Assembly (NCBI GenBank): GCA_963773055.1
Contig: CAVYZL010000006.1
Span: forward strand, 434,001-498,000
Length of the DNA stretch: 64,000 nucleotides
Direction: 5' to 3'
Origin: PALSA-612 sp963773055
Lineage (GTDB): Bacteria; Actinomycetota; Thermoleophilia; Gaiellales; Gaiellaceae
Shown: positions 22,849-32,932 of the stretch, in pieces
How the letters are laid out: the number at the start of each line of letters is the position of its first letter
Numbering within the stretch: position 1 is the first letter of the stretch
Position numbers and translations under genes: made by a program
Notes under the pieces: generated by a model
Database searches by the model: none
Told to the model about the DNA's origin: nothing
Seen by the model: the letters and a program-made list of their open reading frames with translations, nothing else

Positions 22849-25800
22849 ACGCGTACGGGCTGCGCGGCGGCCACGCGCTCGAGCCACGGCGTCGCCTGCA
22901 GGCGCTCGAAGATCTCCCGAGCCTCGGCGAGCAATTCCTCGTCACCCGTCAGCTCCGCGTGTTCGAGCAGCGTTACTGCCAGCCAGAAGGGGATGCCGAG
23001 CTCCCGGAAGACACCAGAGGCAACCTCGTATCCCGCTGCATCGCCGTCCAGCCGCGCCCGGAAGCGCTTCGCCTGGGCATCGAGATAAGGCGGGCGTGTG
23101 CCAGAGGGGATGCTCTCGATCGGGGCGAGCAGCGACTCCACCTTGTCCGAATCTCCGAGGACGAGTGCCGCCTCGGCCGCCTCAACGAACGCGAGCTTCG
23201 TCGACTGCGAGCCGATGCCGAGGGTCTTGCCGACGTCGAGCGTTCGCTCCGCGTCTGCGAGGGCGTCGGTCGGGTTGGCCTCTGCTCGCCGGATCTGCGC
23301 GCGGGTGCCGAGGTACGAGCTCAGGTCCTGCACGTCGGTCGTGTCCTCGAGCGACGAGAACATCGCGTGGATGCGGCGCGCGTCGTCGAGGTGACCCCGC
23401 TGAATGTGGATGTCGACCCCGGACTGGAGGAGGCTGAGGAGGAGCCCGCCGGAGCCGATCTGCTCCTCGTCGAAGTCCTCGATCGCCTCCATCGCCTCTT
23501 CCCAGCGCCCGAGCATCATCAGCGGGTGCGTCCGCTCCGCGAGCACCGCCCACTCGTTCGGGCGACTACCGAGCTTCTGCGTCATCGCGAGCGCGTCGTC
23601 GAGGTAGTCGAGGGCGCGGGCGTACTCGTCGCGGTGGAAGGAGGCGTCCGAGAGGACGAAGTAGCTGATGCTCGCGTCCTCGACGAGGTCGTGCTCGAGC
23701 GCAAGGCGGAGGGTGTGCTCCTGAAGGCCCTGTGATTCCTGATGGTGCCCACGACTGCCGACGATCGCCGCCTTTGCGCGCAACGCAAGCGCCAGGGCGG
23801 CGGGATAGGCATGTGCCTCTGCGACGTCGAGGGCAAGCTCCGCCCGTTCCGAGGCCCGCTCGAGGTCGCCGCTGTACCAGTACCCGAGCGATAGGGCCGC
23901 TGCGAGCATCGCAAGATCTTCATCGGGCTCGTCCTGCGAGATGACCGCGAATGCGTTCTCGAGGCGTAGCATCGCCTCGTCGCGTCGGCCTGTTCGCGCG
24001 TCGAGTCGGCCTAGGCGTACGTGCACCCGGGCAGCCGCATGTGTGTCGCCGCCGTCGTCGTACAACGCGATCGACTGTTCGAAGAGGAGCCGCGCCGAGT
24101 CGGGATCCGCCGTGCGCGCAGCCATCTGGGCCGAACGATCGAGGAGCTGTGCGCGCTCGCGAAGGTCGTCGGAGAGCGTCGCGGCTTGCTCGAAGTAGCG
24201 TCTTGCCTCGGCGGCGGCGGCGAGAGACTCGGCGCGCTCGCCGGCCCGCACGAGCATCGCCTGTGCCCTGGCTCGAATCCCGGCGGCGTCATCGGCGTCG
24301 GGCGCAGCCTCGTGAGCGGCGAGATAGTGAGAGGCGATCACCTCGACCACCTCGTCTTCGTCCTCGGCGAAAGCCGTGCGGAGGTGCTCCGCGGCAGCGA
24401 GGTGGCGCGCCCGCCGTTCACGCTTGGAGAGCGTCTCATAGGCGACGTGGCGCACGAGGTCCTGGAGGAATCCGTACTGCCCGTACTCGGGCGAGCGAGG
24501 ATCTGCCTGAACGCCCAGCACCTCCTTGCGCACGAGGGCTACGAGCAGCGGCTCGATGTCGGCGTCGGCACCGGTCAGCGCCGCGACCGCGTCTCGCGTG
24601 AACGTCTTGCCGAGCACGGCGGCGTCCTGAAGGAGCCGTCTCTCCTCAGTGGACAGGCCGTCGAGCCGTGCGGCGATGAGCGCATGGAGCGTCTCGGGCA
24701 CCTCGAGGGCCTCGATCTCGCCGGTGGGCCGGTAGGTGGCGCCGTCTTGAACGAGCAACCCCCGGTCGAGCAGCATGCGGACGGTCTCTACTGCGTAGAG
24801 CGGAATGCCCTCGGCGCGAGCAAGAATGCGGTCGCGTACGTCCGCCGGCAGGCCGGGCACGAGGCCGCCGAGCAGCTCCTCCATCGCAGACGGCGAGAGG
24901 GGCTCGAGGTAGAGGGAGGTGAAGCTCCGCTGGCCGGCGCCCCAGGTCGGCCTGCGCTCGAGCAGCTCCGGTCGCGCCAGCGTGATCACGAGGATGGGAT
25001 GATTTCGCGACCAGTCGACGAGCGACTCGACGAAGTCGAGCAGGCTCTCGTCCGCCCACTGCATGTCCTCGAACGCGAGCACCGTCGGGTAGCTCTCGGC
25101 CAGGCGCTCGAAGAAGAGGCGCCACGCGGCGAAGAGATCCTGCTGGTCGCGGGCCTGGTGCTCGGCCAGTCCGAGCAAGTGCGCTAGCCGCGGCTCGAGA
25201 AACTCGCGCTCCTCGACGTCGAGGATCAGCTCCTCGAGCGTGGAGTGGAGCTTCGCCCTCGCGCTCTCTGCGTCCTCGTCCTCGCCGATGCGGCAGCGCA
25301 TGCGCACCATGTCGGCGAGCGCCCAGTACGTGACGCCCTCACCGTAGGACAGGCAACGTCCGCGGTGCCAGTAGACCGTCGTGGCAATGCCGTCGAAGTA
25401 CTTGTAGAACTCCCACGCGAGGCGCGACTTGCCGATGCCGGCGATGCCTGTCACCGAGACGAGATGGGCTTTTCGCTCCTCGGCCGAGACGTGGAAGAGG
25501 TCCTTGATCTGCCGCAGCTCGCGATCGCGTCCCACGAAAGGCGCTTCGAGGCCCTGCGACTTGAGCGAGCCGCGGAGCCCGGAGACGACGCGCTGCGCCT
25601 TCCAGAGCGGGGTCAGTCCCTCCTTGCCCTTCAGCTCGAACGAGCCTGCGTCCTCGTAGACGATCGTCTGCTCGGTCGCACGTCGTGTCGAGTCTCCGAC
25701 GAAGACGGCGCCGGGATCGGCGACCGACTGTACGCGCGAGGCGGTGTTCACGAGATCGCCCGCGACCATGCCTTCACCCTCCGCGCCGAGCGTGACGGCC

Positions 25801-26322
25801 GCCTCGCCGGTGAGCACCCCGGCGCGGGCGCGCAGCTCCTCGGTGCCGGCCTCCTGGCCGAGAGCGGACACGGCGGCGACCAGGTCGAGCGCCGCGCGGA
25901 CGGCGCGCTCCGCGTCGTCTTCCGTCGCCGTGGGCGTTCCCCAGACGGCCATCACCGCGTCGCCGATGAACTTCTCCACCGTCCCGCCGTAGAGCTCGAT
26001 CAGGCGCCGGCATGCGTCGAAGTAGCGCGAGAGGAGCTCGCGCGTCTCCTCGGCGTCGCGTCGTGTCCGAGGCGGCGGTGAAGCCGACGAGGTCGGCGAA
26101 CAGCACGGTGACGAGGCGCCGCTCGGAAGCAGGCGCCTCGCGCTCTGCCGCGGGCGCCTCCGCCGGTGCACCGGAGAGCGAACTTCCGCACTCCGCACAG
26201 AAGCGCTGTCCCGCGGTGTGCGGCGCGCCGCACGAGGGACACGCGAGCGCCAGCCCAGTGCCGCACTCCACGCAGAACTTCGCGGAGGGCTGGTTCTCCG
26301 TCGCGCACGAAGGACAGACCAT
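22845..26322 (-). CDS. Zinc-ribbon / class III adenylate cyclase / AAA / TPR protein, one frameshift
   Basis: About 1160 residues once a frameshift near 26058-26068 is bridged (one extra base). In order: two zinc ribbons (CPSCATENQPSAKFCVECG and CPSCG...CAECG); a class III cyclase domain with its metal aspartates in LFADLVGFTAA and FIGDAVMAVWG; an ATPase domain with Walker A GIAGIGKSRL in the VGRDRELRQI context; and a long C-terminal TPR-like helical region. Multidomain cyclases of this kind are common in actinobacteria and act as cytoplasmic sensors, but their signals are unknown. It lies 42 nt downstream of the PadR gene, so probably one operon. The frameshift falls inside the cyclase domain and would inactivate it if real. 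Confidence 0.8.
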
Positions 26323-26364
26323 CGTGGGCGACAGTATCTCCGTCGCCCACGGGTCTGGCGAGCG

Positions 26365-26994
26365 CTACGCGCTCTCGCCGTTCTCCGGCGTGTCGTCCTC
26401 GGCGAGCAGGCGGTACAGGCTCTTGCGCGTCGACCGGAGGACGTCCTGCGCGGCGGAGATCTGCCGCGCCGTGCCGGCCTGTCCGACCTGGCGCGTCGCT
26501 GCGAGCACCTGCAGGACGAGCTCGCGAAGCTCGACGATCGCGTCGTCGGCTTCGGTGCCGACGGCGTCCCACGGCGCCGGGCCGGTGTGTGCTGACGCCT
26601 CCTTGTTGCCCGCGGCCGTGAGCTGGAACACGCGTCGGCCGCTCTCCGACTCGGCCGGCTCGACGAGGCCCTCGTCCTCGAGCTGCTGCAGGGTCGGATA
26701 GACGGAGCCTGGGCTCGGGCGCCAGACGCCGCCACTGCGCTCTGCGAGCTCGCCCATGATCTCGTAGCCGTGCATCGGCCTTTCCGTGAGGAGCGAGAGG
26801 ATCGCGGTGCGGATGTTCCCGCGTCGGGCGCGGCGTCCGCCGAAGGAGGGCCCGCCGTGCCCGCGCTGGCCCCCGCCTCGGCGTCCGCGCCGGCGGCGGT
26901 GCACCGATTGATCGTCGTCGCGCATGAAGAACACGCCGTGTGCCCGCTGGCGTCTGCCGCGGTGGAACGGGTATGGAACTGTGGTCGAAGTCAT
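26365..26994 (-). CDS. PadR-family transcriptional regulator
   Basis: 209 residues. The first 60 or so are basic and glycine-rich (HRRRRGRRGGGQRGHGG), probably disordered and unusual for the family. The winged helix follows (AILSLLTERPMHGYEIMGEL, GSVYPTLQQLEDEGLVEP), then a dimerisation helix region near the C-terminus. An AAAGGAG ribosome binding site supports the start. PadR proteins usually repress their own operon, here probably including the cyclase gene downstream. The divergent gap to prfA holds a CGATATATCG palindrome that is a candidate operator. Confidence 0.88.
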   Translation of the reverse strand: MTSTTVPYPFHRGRRQRAHGVFFMRDDDQSVHRRRRGRRGGGQRGHGGPSFGGRRARRGNIRTAILSLLTERPMHGYEIMGELAERSGGVWRPSPGSVYPTLQQLEDEGLVEPAESESGRRVFQLTAAGNKEASAHTGPAPWDAVGTEADDAIVELRELVLQVLAATRQVGQAGTARQISAAQDVLRSTRKSLYRLLAEDDTPENGESA

Positions 26995-27022
26995 CGATTC
27001 TCCTTTCTTTTACGACTGATCA

Positions 27023-27057
27023 CGATATATCGCGACAGGTCGCATGGCAAGTGTCGC
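27023..27057. promoter_or_regulatory. Candidate PadR operator (palindromes between padR and prfA)
   Basis: A perfect 10-bp palindrome CGATATATCG (27023-27032) overlaps an inverted repeat GCGACA (27032-27037) / TGTCGC (27052-27057) in the 101-nt divergent gap. The AT-rich centre is exceptional for this genome. Binding by the adjacent PadR protein is an inference. Confidence 0.4.
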
Positions 27058-27083
27058 TTGGGTCGGAGGTCGGTACGCCCGCG

Positions 27084-27089
27084 TACGCT
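27084..27089 (+). promoter_or_regulatory. -10 box (TACGCT), prfA
   Basis: TACGCT ends 6 nt before the prfA ATG, no ribosome binding site in between. Weaker match than others but the same spacing. Confidence 0.4.
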
Positions 27090-27095
27090 TGCGCC

Positions 27096-28145
27096 ATGGC
27101 AGACCTCGAACCGCTCGTCGACGAGCTGGAGCGCTCGCATGCAGAGGCGCAGGCGCGCATGTCGGACCCTGCCGTCTACAACGACCACAAGCAGGCGGCC
27201 GAGGCCGGACGGCGGCTGAAGGAGCTCGAAGGACCGCACAAGCTCGCGCAGGAGTGGCGCACGACGCGCTCGGACCTCGAGGCCGCTCGCGACGACAGCG
27301 ATCTCCGTGAGCTCGTCCCGGAGCTCGAGTCGCGGCTCGCCGAGGTGGAGGAAGAGCTGAAGCTCGCCCTCGTCGCGAAGGACCCGGCCGACCACAAGGA
27401 CGTGATCGTCGAGATCCGGCAAGGGGTTGGCGGCGACGAGGCAGCGCTCTGGGCGGCTGACGTGTTCCGGATGCTCACGCGCTACGCCGAGCACCGTGGG
27501 TACGGCTGGGAGCAGATCTCCGCGAGCCCCAACGACGGCGGCGGGACGAAGGAGTGCGTCTTCGCCGTGAAGGGCGACGGCGCGTACTCCGTCTTCAAGT
27601 GGGAGGCCGGGACGCATCGCGTGCAGCGCGTCCCGACGACGGAGTCCCAGGGCCGCATCCACACGTCGACCGCGACCGTCGCGGTGATGCCCGAGGCGGA
27701 GGAGGTCGACGTCGAGATCGACCCGCAGGACCTGAAGATCGACGTCTACCGCTCGACCGGCCCGGGCGGGCAGAGCGTGAACACGACCGACTCGGCCGTC
27801 CGCATCACGCACGTGCCGACTGGCATCGTCGTCGCCATGCAGGACGAGCGCTCGCAGCTCAAGAACCGCGACAAGGCGATGCGTGTCCTTCGAGCCCGGA
27901 TCTACGAGCTCGAGCACCAGAGGCAGATGGCCGAGGAGTCTGCCGCGCGGCGCGCGCAGATCGGCACGGGCGAGCGGGCGGAGAAGATCCGGACGTACAA
28001 CTTCCCCGAGAACCGCCTCACGGACCACCGGATCAAGCTCACGGTGCACCGTCTGGACTCGATCCTCGAAGGCCAGCTCGACGAGTTCACGGACGCGCTC
28101 ACCGCCGAGGATCAGCGGCAGGCGCTCGAAGCCGCCTCTCGGTGA
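27096..28145 (+). CDS. prfA: Peptide chain release factor 1
   Basis: 349 residues. RF1 is identified by the catalytic RSTGPGGQSVNTTDSAVRITH (GGQ) loop that triggers peptidyl-tRNA hydrolysis and the RVPTTESQGRIHTS region holding the PxT codon-recognition tripeptide; it reads UAG and UAA. The ATG is chosen over upstream frames because the conserved protein begins there and a -10 box lies just before. It heads the prfA-prmC-tsaC-glyA-upp-wecA-atp run, with the next gene overlapping by GTGA. Confidence 0.96.
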   Translation: MADLEPLVDELERSHAEAQARMSDPAVYNDHKQAAEAGRRLKELEGPHKLAQEWRTTRSDLEAARDDSDLRELVPELESRLAEVEEELKLALVAKDPADHKDVIVEIRQGVGGDEAALWAADVFRMLTRYAEHRGYGWEQISASPNDGGGTKECVFAVKGDGAYSVFKWEAGTHRVQRVPTTESQGRIHTSTATVAVMPEAEEVDVEIDPQDLKIDVYRSTGPGGQSVNTTDSAVRITHVPTGIVVAMQDERSQLKNRDKAMRVLRARIYELEHQRQMAEESAARRAQIGTGERAEKIRTYNFPENRLTDHRIKLTVHRLDSILEGQLDEFTDALTAEDQRQALEAASR

Positions 28146-28978
28146 CGGTCGCGGAGGTCGTCGCCGCGTCGACCGACTTCCTCAAGGCGAAGGGAGTTCC
28201 GAGCCCGCGCGTCGACGCCGAGCACCTGATCGCGAAGGGCCTGGGCGTCACTCGGCTCGACCTCTACCTCCAGTACGACCGCGAGCTGACGGAGGGCGAG
28301 CTGACGGCCTGCCGCGCGCTCGTGCAGCGGCGAGGGACGCGCGAGCCGCTCGCGTACATCCTCGGCGAGTGGGGATTCTGCCGGCTGACGCTCGCCGTCG
28401 ACAAGCGCGCGCTGATCCCGAGGCCCGAGACGGAGGTCGTCGTCGAGCGGTGCCTCGCGCTGCTCGAGGGCGTCGAGGGCCCGCGCGTGCTCGACGTCGG
28501 CACGGGGACGGGCGCGATCGCGCTCGCGATCGCGGACGAGCGCCCGGATGCGACGGTGACGGCGACCGACGTCTCAGAAGAGGCGTTAACGCTCGCCGTC
28601 GAGAACGGGGAGCGCACGGGTCTCGGCGATCGTGTCGCCTTCGTCCAGGGTGACCTGGCCGATGGGCTGCCTCCGGGGCCGTTCGAGCTCGTCGTCTCGA
28701 ATCCGCCCTACATCGAGCCGGTGGACATCGACGATCTGCAGGCCGAGGTGCGCGACTGGGAGCCGCGCGAGGCGCTGGTCGGGAACGGCGTTACGCACCT
28801 CGTCGCCGAAGGCGCGCGCGACGTGCTGAGGCCAGCAGGCGTGATCGTGCTCGAGGTCGCCGACGGCACGGCGTCGGCCGTCTGCGCGCTCCTCGAGGAG
28901 CTCGGCTTCGCCGACGTGCGTGCGACGCCGGATCTCTCGGGGCGCGACCGGGTCGCCGAAGGCAGATGGACGTCGTAA
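28142..28978 (+). CDS. prmC: Release factor glutamine methyltransferase
   Basis: 278 residues. An N-terminal helical substrate-binding part (YILGEWGFCRLTLAV and IPRPETEVVVE are typical PrmC/HemK) precedes the SAM-binding loop VLDVGTGTGAIALAIA and the catalytic VVSNPPYI (NPPY) motif. It methylates the glutamine of the GGQ loop of release factors, so its coupling to prfA is functional. The GTG start overlaps the prfA stop; the 3' end overlaps tsaC by 13 nt. Confidence 0.95.
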   Translation: MTVAEVVAASTDFLKAKGVPSPRVDAEHLIAKGLGVTRLDLYLQYDRELTEGELTACRALVQRRGTREPLAYILGEWGFCRLTLAVDKRALIPRPETEVVVERCLALLEGVEGPRVLDVGTGTGAIALAIADERPDATVTATDVSEEALTLAVENGERTGLGDRVAFVQGDLADGLPPGPFELVVSNPPYIEPVDIDDLQAEVRDWEPREALVGNGVTHLVAEGARDVLRPAGVIVLEVADGTASAVCALLEELGFADVRATPDLSGRDRVAEGRWTS

Positions 28979-29556
28979 CCGCCGCCGTTGCGGCGCTCCG
29001 CGCGGGTCGGCCCGTCGTCCTGCCCACGGACACCGTCTACGGGCTCTGCGCCGACGCGGAGTCGGAGGCGGCGTGCCGGGTGGCGCTAGCGCTCAAGGGA
29101 CGGCGTACTGGGCGGCCGGCGGCGCTCGTCGCGGGCTCCGTCGACGCGTTGCTCGCGCGTGTGCCCGAGCTTCCCGCGGCGGTTCTGCACGCGCTCCTTC
29201 CAGGCCCGGTCACGCTCGTCTTCGAGAACACGGGTCGGCGCTACTCCTGGCTCGGCGCGGAGACGATCGGCGTCCGCGTGCCCACGGTTACCGGCGCCGC
29301 AGCAGAGGTGCTCGCGCAGATGGGCGCGGTGATGGCGACCAGCGCGAACCTCCACGGCGGACGGGACCCGCGCACGCTGGATGACGTACCCGAGGAGCTG
29401 CGCGACGCGTGCGGCGCGCTCGTCGACGGCGGGGAGCTCCCGGGCGTGCCGTCGACCGTGCTCGACCTGTCCGGCGCCGAGCCTGCCGTCCTCCGCGAGG
29501 GCGCCGTTCCGGGCGCCCAGGCCCTCGCCCTCGTCGCCGCCGTCAGGGGCGCCTGA
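28966..29556 (+). CDS. tsaC: L-threonylcarbamoyladenylate synthase
   Basis: 196 residues of the YrdC/Sua5 fold without the extra Sua5 domain. PVVLPTDTVYGLCADA and GPVTLVFEN are the ATP/threonine-site signatures, with TSANLHGG at the typical later position. It makes threonylcarbamoyl-AMP from threonine, bicarbonate and ATP for t6A modification of tRNA. It begins inside the end of prmC, the usual actinobacterial order. Confidence 0.93.
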   Translation: MDVVTAAVAALRAGRPVVLPTDTVYGLCADAESEAACRVALALKGRRTGRPAALVAGSVDALLARVPELPAAVLHALLPGPVTLVFENTGRRYSWLGAETIGVRVPTVTGAAAEVLAQMGAVMATSANLHGGRDPRTLDDVPEELRDACGALVDGGELPGVPSTVLDLSGAEPAVLREGAVPGAQALALVAAVRGA

Positions 29557-29557
29557 G

Positions 29558-29563
29558 TACGAT
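29558..29563 (+). promoter_or_regulatory. Possible internal -10 box (TACGAT), glyA
   Basis: TACGAT ends 9 nt before the glyA ATG in the 16-nt gap after tsaC. It may provide an extra internal start for glyA-upp. Confidence 0.35.
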
Positions 29564-29572
29564 CCGGGGCGG

Positions 29573-30865
29573 ATGGCTGCGACGGCACTCTCGCTCGACG
29601 AGCTGCGCGCGGCTCCGCTGACCGACGTCGATCCCGAGATCGCCGACCTGCTGACGCGCGAGCTCGAGCGCCAGCGCGGCGAGATCGAGCTGATCGCGTC
29701 GGAGAACTTCACGTGGCCGGCGGTGCTGGAGGCGATCGGCTCGACGCCGACGAACAAGTACTCGGAGGGCTATCCGGGGCGCCGCTACTACGGCGGCTGC
29801 GAGGTCGTCGACGAGATCGAGCAGCTCGCGATCGACCGCGCGAAGTCCCTGTTCGGCTCCGACCACGCCAACGTCCAGCCGCACGCGGGCGCGCAGACGA
29901 ACATGGCCGTCTACTTCGCCTGCCTGGACCCGGGCGACACGATCCTCTCACTCGAGCTCTCGCACGGCGGCCATCTGACGCACGGGCTCAAGGTCAACTT
30001 CTCGGGCCGGCTGTACACGATCGTCCACTACGGCGTCGACCGCGAGACGAGCCTGTTCGACTTCGACGAGATCCTCCGGCTCGCGAAGGAGCATCGGCCG
30101 AAGCTGATCGTCTGCGGCGGCTCGGCGTACCCGCGGGTCGTCGAGGCAGACCGCTTCCGCGCGATCGCCGACGAGGTCGGCGCACTTCTCCTCTGCGACA
30201 TGGCCCACTTCGCCGGACTTGTCGCCGCCGGCCTGCACCCGAGCCCGGTGCCCCACTGCGACTTCGTCACCTCGACGACGCACAAGACGCTCGCCGGGCC
30301 GCGCGCAGGGTTCGTACTCTGCCGCGCCGAGCACGCGCAGGCAGTCGATCGCGCGGTCTTTCCCGGGATGCAGGGAGGGCCGCTGAACCACACGATCGCG
30401 GCGAAGGCGACGTGCTTCGCCGTCGCCGCCTCCGACGCGTTCCGCGACTACCAGCGGCAGGTGCGAGCAAACGCCGACACGCTGTCCTCGGCGCTCGAGG
30501 CGGGCGGCCTCGACGTCCTCACCGGCGGCACCGACACCCACCTGCTCCTCGTCGACCTGCGGCGGACGAACTGGACGGGCAAGGACGCGGAGGAGCGGCT
30601 GGCCGAGGTCGCGATCACCGTCAACCGGAACACGATCCCGTTCGACGAGCGTCCGCCGACCGTGTCGTCTGGCCTCCGCCTCGGCACGCCGGCGACGACG
30701 ATGCGCGGCTTCGGCGAGGCCGACTTCCGCGAGGTCGGCGCGATCATGCGCGGCGCCCTCTCGGAGGATGCCGACCTCGGCGAGCTGCGCGCGCGGAGCC
30801 GTGCGCTCTGCGACGCGAGGCCGCTGTACCCTGGCTTCCGCGGCTACACGAGCTACGTCGCATGA
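29573..30865 (+). CDS. glyA: Serine hydroxymethyltransferase
   Basis: 430 residues, normal length. IELIASENFTWPAVLEAIGS, the tetrahydrofolate/PLP-site GYPGRRYYGGCEVVDEIE and the PLP lysine in TSTTHKTLAGPRAGF are all present. It interconverts serine + tetrahydrofolate and glycine + methylene-tetrahydrofolate, feeding one-carbon units to, among others, the MetH reaction encoded at 54 kb. It is followed by upp with an ATGA overlap. Confidence 0.96.
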   Translation: MAATALSLDELRAAPLTDVDPEIADLLTRELERQRGEIELIASENFTWPAVLEAIGSTPTNKYSEGYPGRRYYGGCEVVDEIEQLAIDRAKSLFGSDHANVQPHAGAQTNMAVYFACLDPGDTILSLELSHGGHLTHGLKVNFSGRLYTIVHYGVDRETSLFDFDEILRLAKEHRPKLIVCGGSAYPRVVEADRFRAIADEVGALLLCDMAHFAGLVAAGLHPSPVPHCDFVTSTTHKTLAGPRAGFVLCRAEHAQAVDRAVFPGMQGGPLNHTIAAKATCFAVAASDAFRDYQRQVRANADTLSSALEAGGLDVLTGGTDTHLLLVDLRRTNWTGKDAEERLAEVAITVNRNTIPFDERPPTVSSGLRLGTPATTMRGFGEADFREVGAIMRGALSEDADLGELRARSRALCDARPLYPGFRGYTSYVA

Positions 30866-31488
30866 CCGTCACCGAAGTCAGCCATCCCCTCGCGCTCCAC
30901 AAGCTCGGCCTGCTCCGCGACCAGTCGACGTCGACCGCCGACTTCCGCCGGCTCGTCAACGAGCTGACGCTTCTGCTCACCTACGAGGCGACGAAGGACC
31001 TGGCGACGGAGGACGTCGAGGTCTCGACGCCGCTCGAGCGGACGACCGTGCCGCGCATCTCCGGCAAGAAGGTCGCCGTCTGCCCGATCCTCCGCGCCGG
31101 CATCGGCATGCTCGACGGCGTCCTCTCCCTGATCTCCGGCGCCCGCGTCGGCTTCATCGGGCTCTACCGCGACGAGGAGACGCTCCAGCCTCACGAGTAC
31201 TACGTGAAGCTGCCGCAGGACATCGCCGCGCGGGACGTGATCGTGCTCGACCCGATGCTCGCGACCGGCAACTCGACGACCGCCGCCATCGACGTGATCA
31301 AGGCCGCCGGCGCATCGTCGATCCGCCTGATCGCGATCATCGCCGCGCCGGAGGGCATCGAGCGTGTGCAGGTCGCGCACCCGGACGTCCGCATCGTCGT
31401 CGCCGCCGTCGATCGCGGCCTCAACGAGCGAGGGTTCATCGTCCCCGGCCTCGGCGACGCCGGAGACCGGCTCTACGGCACGAAGTAG
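30862..31488 (+). CDS. upp: Uracil phosphoribosyltransferase
   Basis: 208 residues, as expected. The PRPP-binding loop IVLDPMLATGNSTTAAI is intact, with ILRAGIGMLDGVL upstream and the uracil-specific C-terminal end VPGLGDAGDRLYGTK. It salvages uracil to UMP. The start overlaps the glyA stop; the wecA-like gene follows within 10 nt. Confidence 0.95.
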   Translation: MTVTEVSHPLALHKLGLLRDQSTSTADFRRLVNELTLLLTYEATKDLATEDVEVSTPLERTTVPRISGKKVAVCPILRAGIGMLDGVLSLISGARVGFIGLYRDEETLQPHEYYVKLPQDIAARDVIVLDPMLATGNSTTAAIDVIKAAGASSIRLIAIIAAPEGIERVQVAHPDVRIVVAAVDRGLNERGFIVPGLGDAGDRLYGTK

Positions 31489-31496
31489 GGGCCGAG

Positions 31497-32628
31497 GTGG
31501 TCTGGCAAGAGCTGAAGGACTCGCCGGAGGTCGTCTACGGCGCGCTGCTCGCGCTCGTCATCGTCGTGCTGCTGACGCCGGTCGTCGGCAACGTGGCGCG
31601 CTACCTCGGCGTCGTCGACAGGCCGGGCGGCCGGCGCGTCCACGAGCGGATCGATCCCGCAAGCTCGGCGGCCTCGCGCTCTTCTTCGGGATCCTCATTC
31701 CCTCGCTTGCGTTCCTCCACTTCTCACCCGAGATGCGCGGGCTGATCCTCGGCGCGACAGTGGCGACGGCTGTCGGCGCGATCGACGACTTCCGCGGCCT
31801 CGCTGGTGGGAGAAGCTCGGCGGGCAGATCGGCGCCGCCGTGATCCCCGTCGCCTCGGGGATCTGGGTCGACCACTTCACGTTCCCGTTCGTCGGCGTCC
31901 ACGAGCTGTCGCCGTGGGTCGGCAAGCCGCTGACCGTGGTCTGGATCGTCGCGATCATGAACATGGTCAACTTCCTCGACGGCCTCGACGGGCTCGCCGC
32001 CGGCGTGTGCTCGATCTCGGGCGCGACGTTCGCCGTGATCGCGCTGTCGCTCGGGAAGCCGCAGGCGGCGATCGTCTCGGCGATCGTCTTCGGCGCCTGC
32101 CTCGGCTTCCTCCGCCACAACTTCTATCCGGCGCGGATCTTCATGGGCGACTCGGGGGCGATGCTGCTCGGGTTCGTCCTTGCGACCGTTGCCGTCGAGG
32201 GCCTCCTGAAGACCGCCGCAACCGTCGCGCTGTTCCTTCCGCTGCTCGTGCTCGCCGTGCCGATCCTCGACACGGGGTTCGTCGTCGCCCGCAGGCTCAA
32301 GTACCGGCAGCCGATCACGGCGCCCGACCGCGAGCATCTGCACTACCGCTTCCTCCGGGTCGGCTTCTCCCAGCGGCGGACGACGGTGATCATCTGGCTC
32401 TGGTGCGCGACGCTCGCCGGGGCTGCGCTCGCGACGCGCTTCATCCCGTTCCGCGAGAGAGGCGAGTGGCACCTGTGGCCGACGGTCGCCGTGATCGCGA
32501 TCGCCTTCGTCGCCTTGCTCGCCTCGCTGACGATCGTCTACCTGCTCGAGATCGTGAAGCTCGCGAATCCGCGCGTCCGGCGCCGCGAGGCGCGCGAGCG
32601 CGAGGCAGACATGCGCAAGAGCGCCTGA
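31497..32628 (+). CDS. Polyprenyl-phosphate GlcNAc-1-phosphate transferase (WecA/TagO type), two frameshifts
   Basis: Integral membrane enzyme that starts wall-glycan synthesis by moving a HexNAc-1-phosphate from a UDP-sugar to polyprenyl phosphate. Signatures are GAIDDFRGL, NMVNFLDGLDGLAAG, MGDSGAMLLGF and HLHYRFLRVGFSQRR. The reading frame is broken twice, each time as if one base were missing: near 31663-31672 (inside RKLGGLALFFG) and near 31806 (just after DDFRGLA). All conserved segments survive on either side, so a sequencing or assembly error is more likely than a pseudogene. GTG start assumed at 31497; about 377 residues. It sits just before the atp genes, as in many actinobacteria. 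Confidence 0.8.
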
Positions 32629-32718
32629 GCGGCCTGGATTCGAAACCGGCACAAGCTGAGCCGATTTGTCCCTATTCCAAAGGGATTCGACTGTTACAAG
32701 TTCGGCCGCCTTGGCTGG

Positions 32719-32724
32719 TATGCT
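32719..32724 (+). promoter_or_regulatory. -10 box (TATGCT), atpZ/atp operon
   Basis: TATGCT ends 7 nt before the ATG of the AtpZ-like gene, in a 103-nt gap after the wecA-like gene. This is the likely promoter of the first half of the ATP synthase operon. Confidence 0.5.
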
Positions 32725-32731
32725 CGCGGCG

Positions 32732-32932
32732 ATGGAGCATTCGCAGCGACCTACGGTCCATCCGGCCGGTGCCGGCATGCTCCTCGCCTCGATCACCGCC
32801 GCCTGCGCGGGGCTCGGCGCCCTCGTCGGCTGGGCGGCCGGCGGAATCGGCTACGGCATCCTCGTCGGCGTGATCGTCGGCGTGCCGGCGGGCGTGCTCG
32901 GCGTCTACCTCCGCTACCGGGACGCGCTCTGA
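32732..32932 (+). CDS. AtpZ-like putative F0F1-ATPase accessory subunit
   Basis: 66 residues with two membrane helices (about 13-33 and 38-58) separated by a short WAAGGIG turn and ending LRYRDAL, the layout of AtpZ/AtpI-family accessory proteins found directly upstream of atpB. These help ATP synthase assembly or ion uptake; the exact role here is inferred from position. The ATG is favoured by the -10 box 7 nt upstream (an in-frame ATG overlapping that box at 32720 is less likely). Its stop overlaps the next gene (TGATG). Confidence 0.7.
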   Translation: MEHSQRPTVHPAGAGMLLASITAACAGLGALVGWAAGGIGYGILVGVIVGVPAGVLGVYLRYRDAL

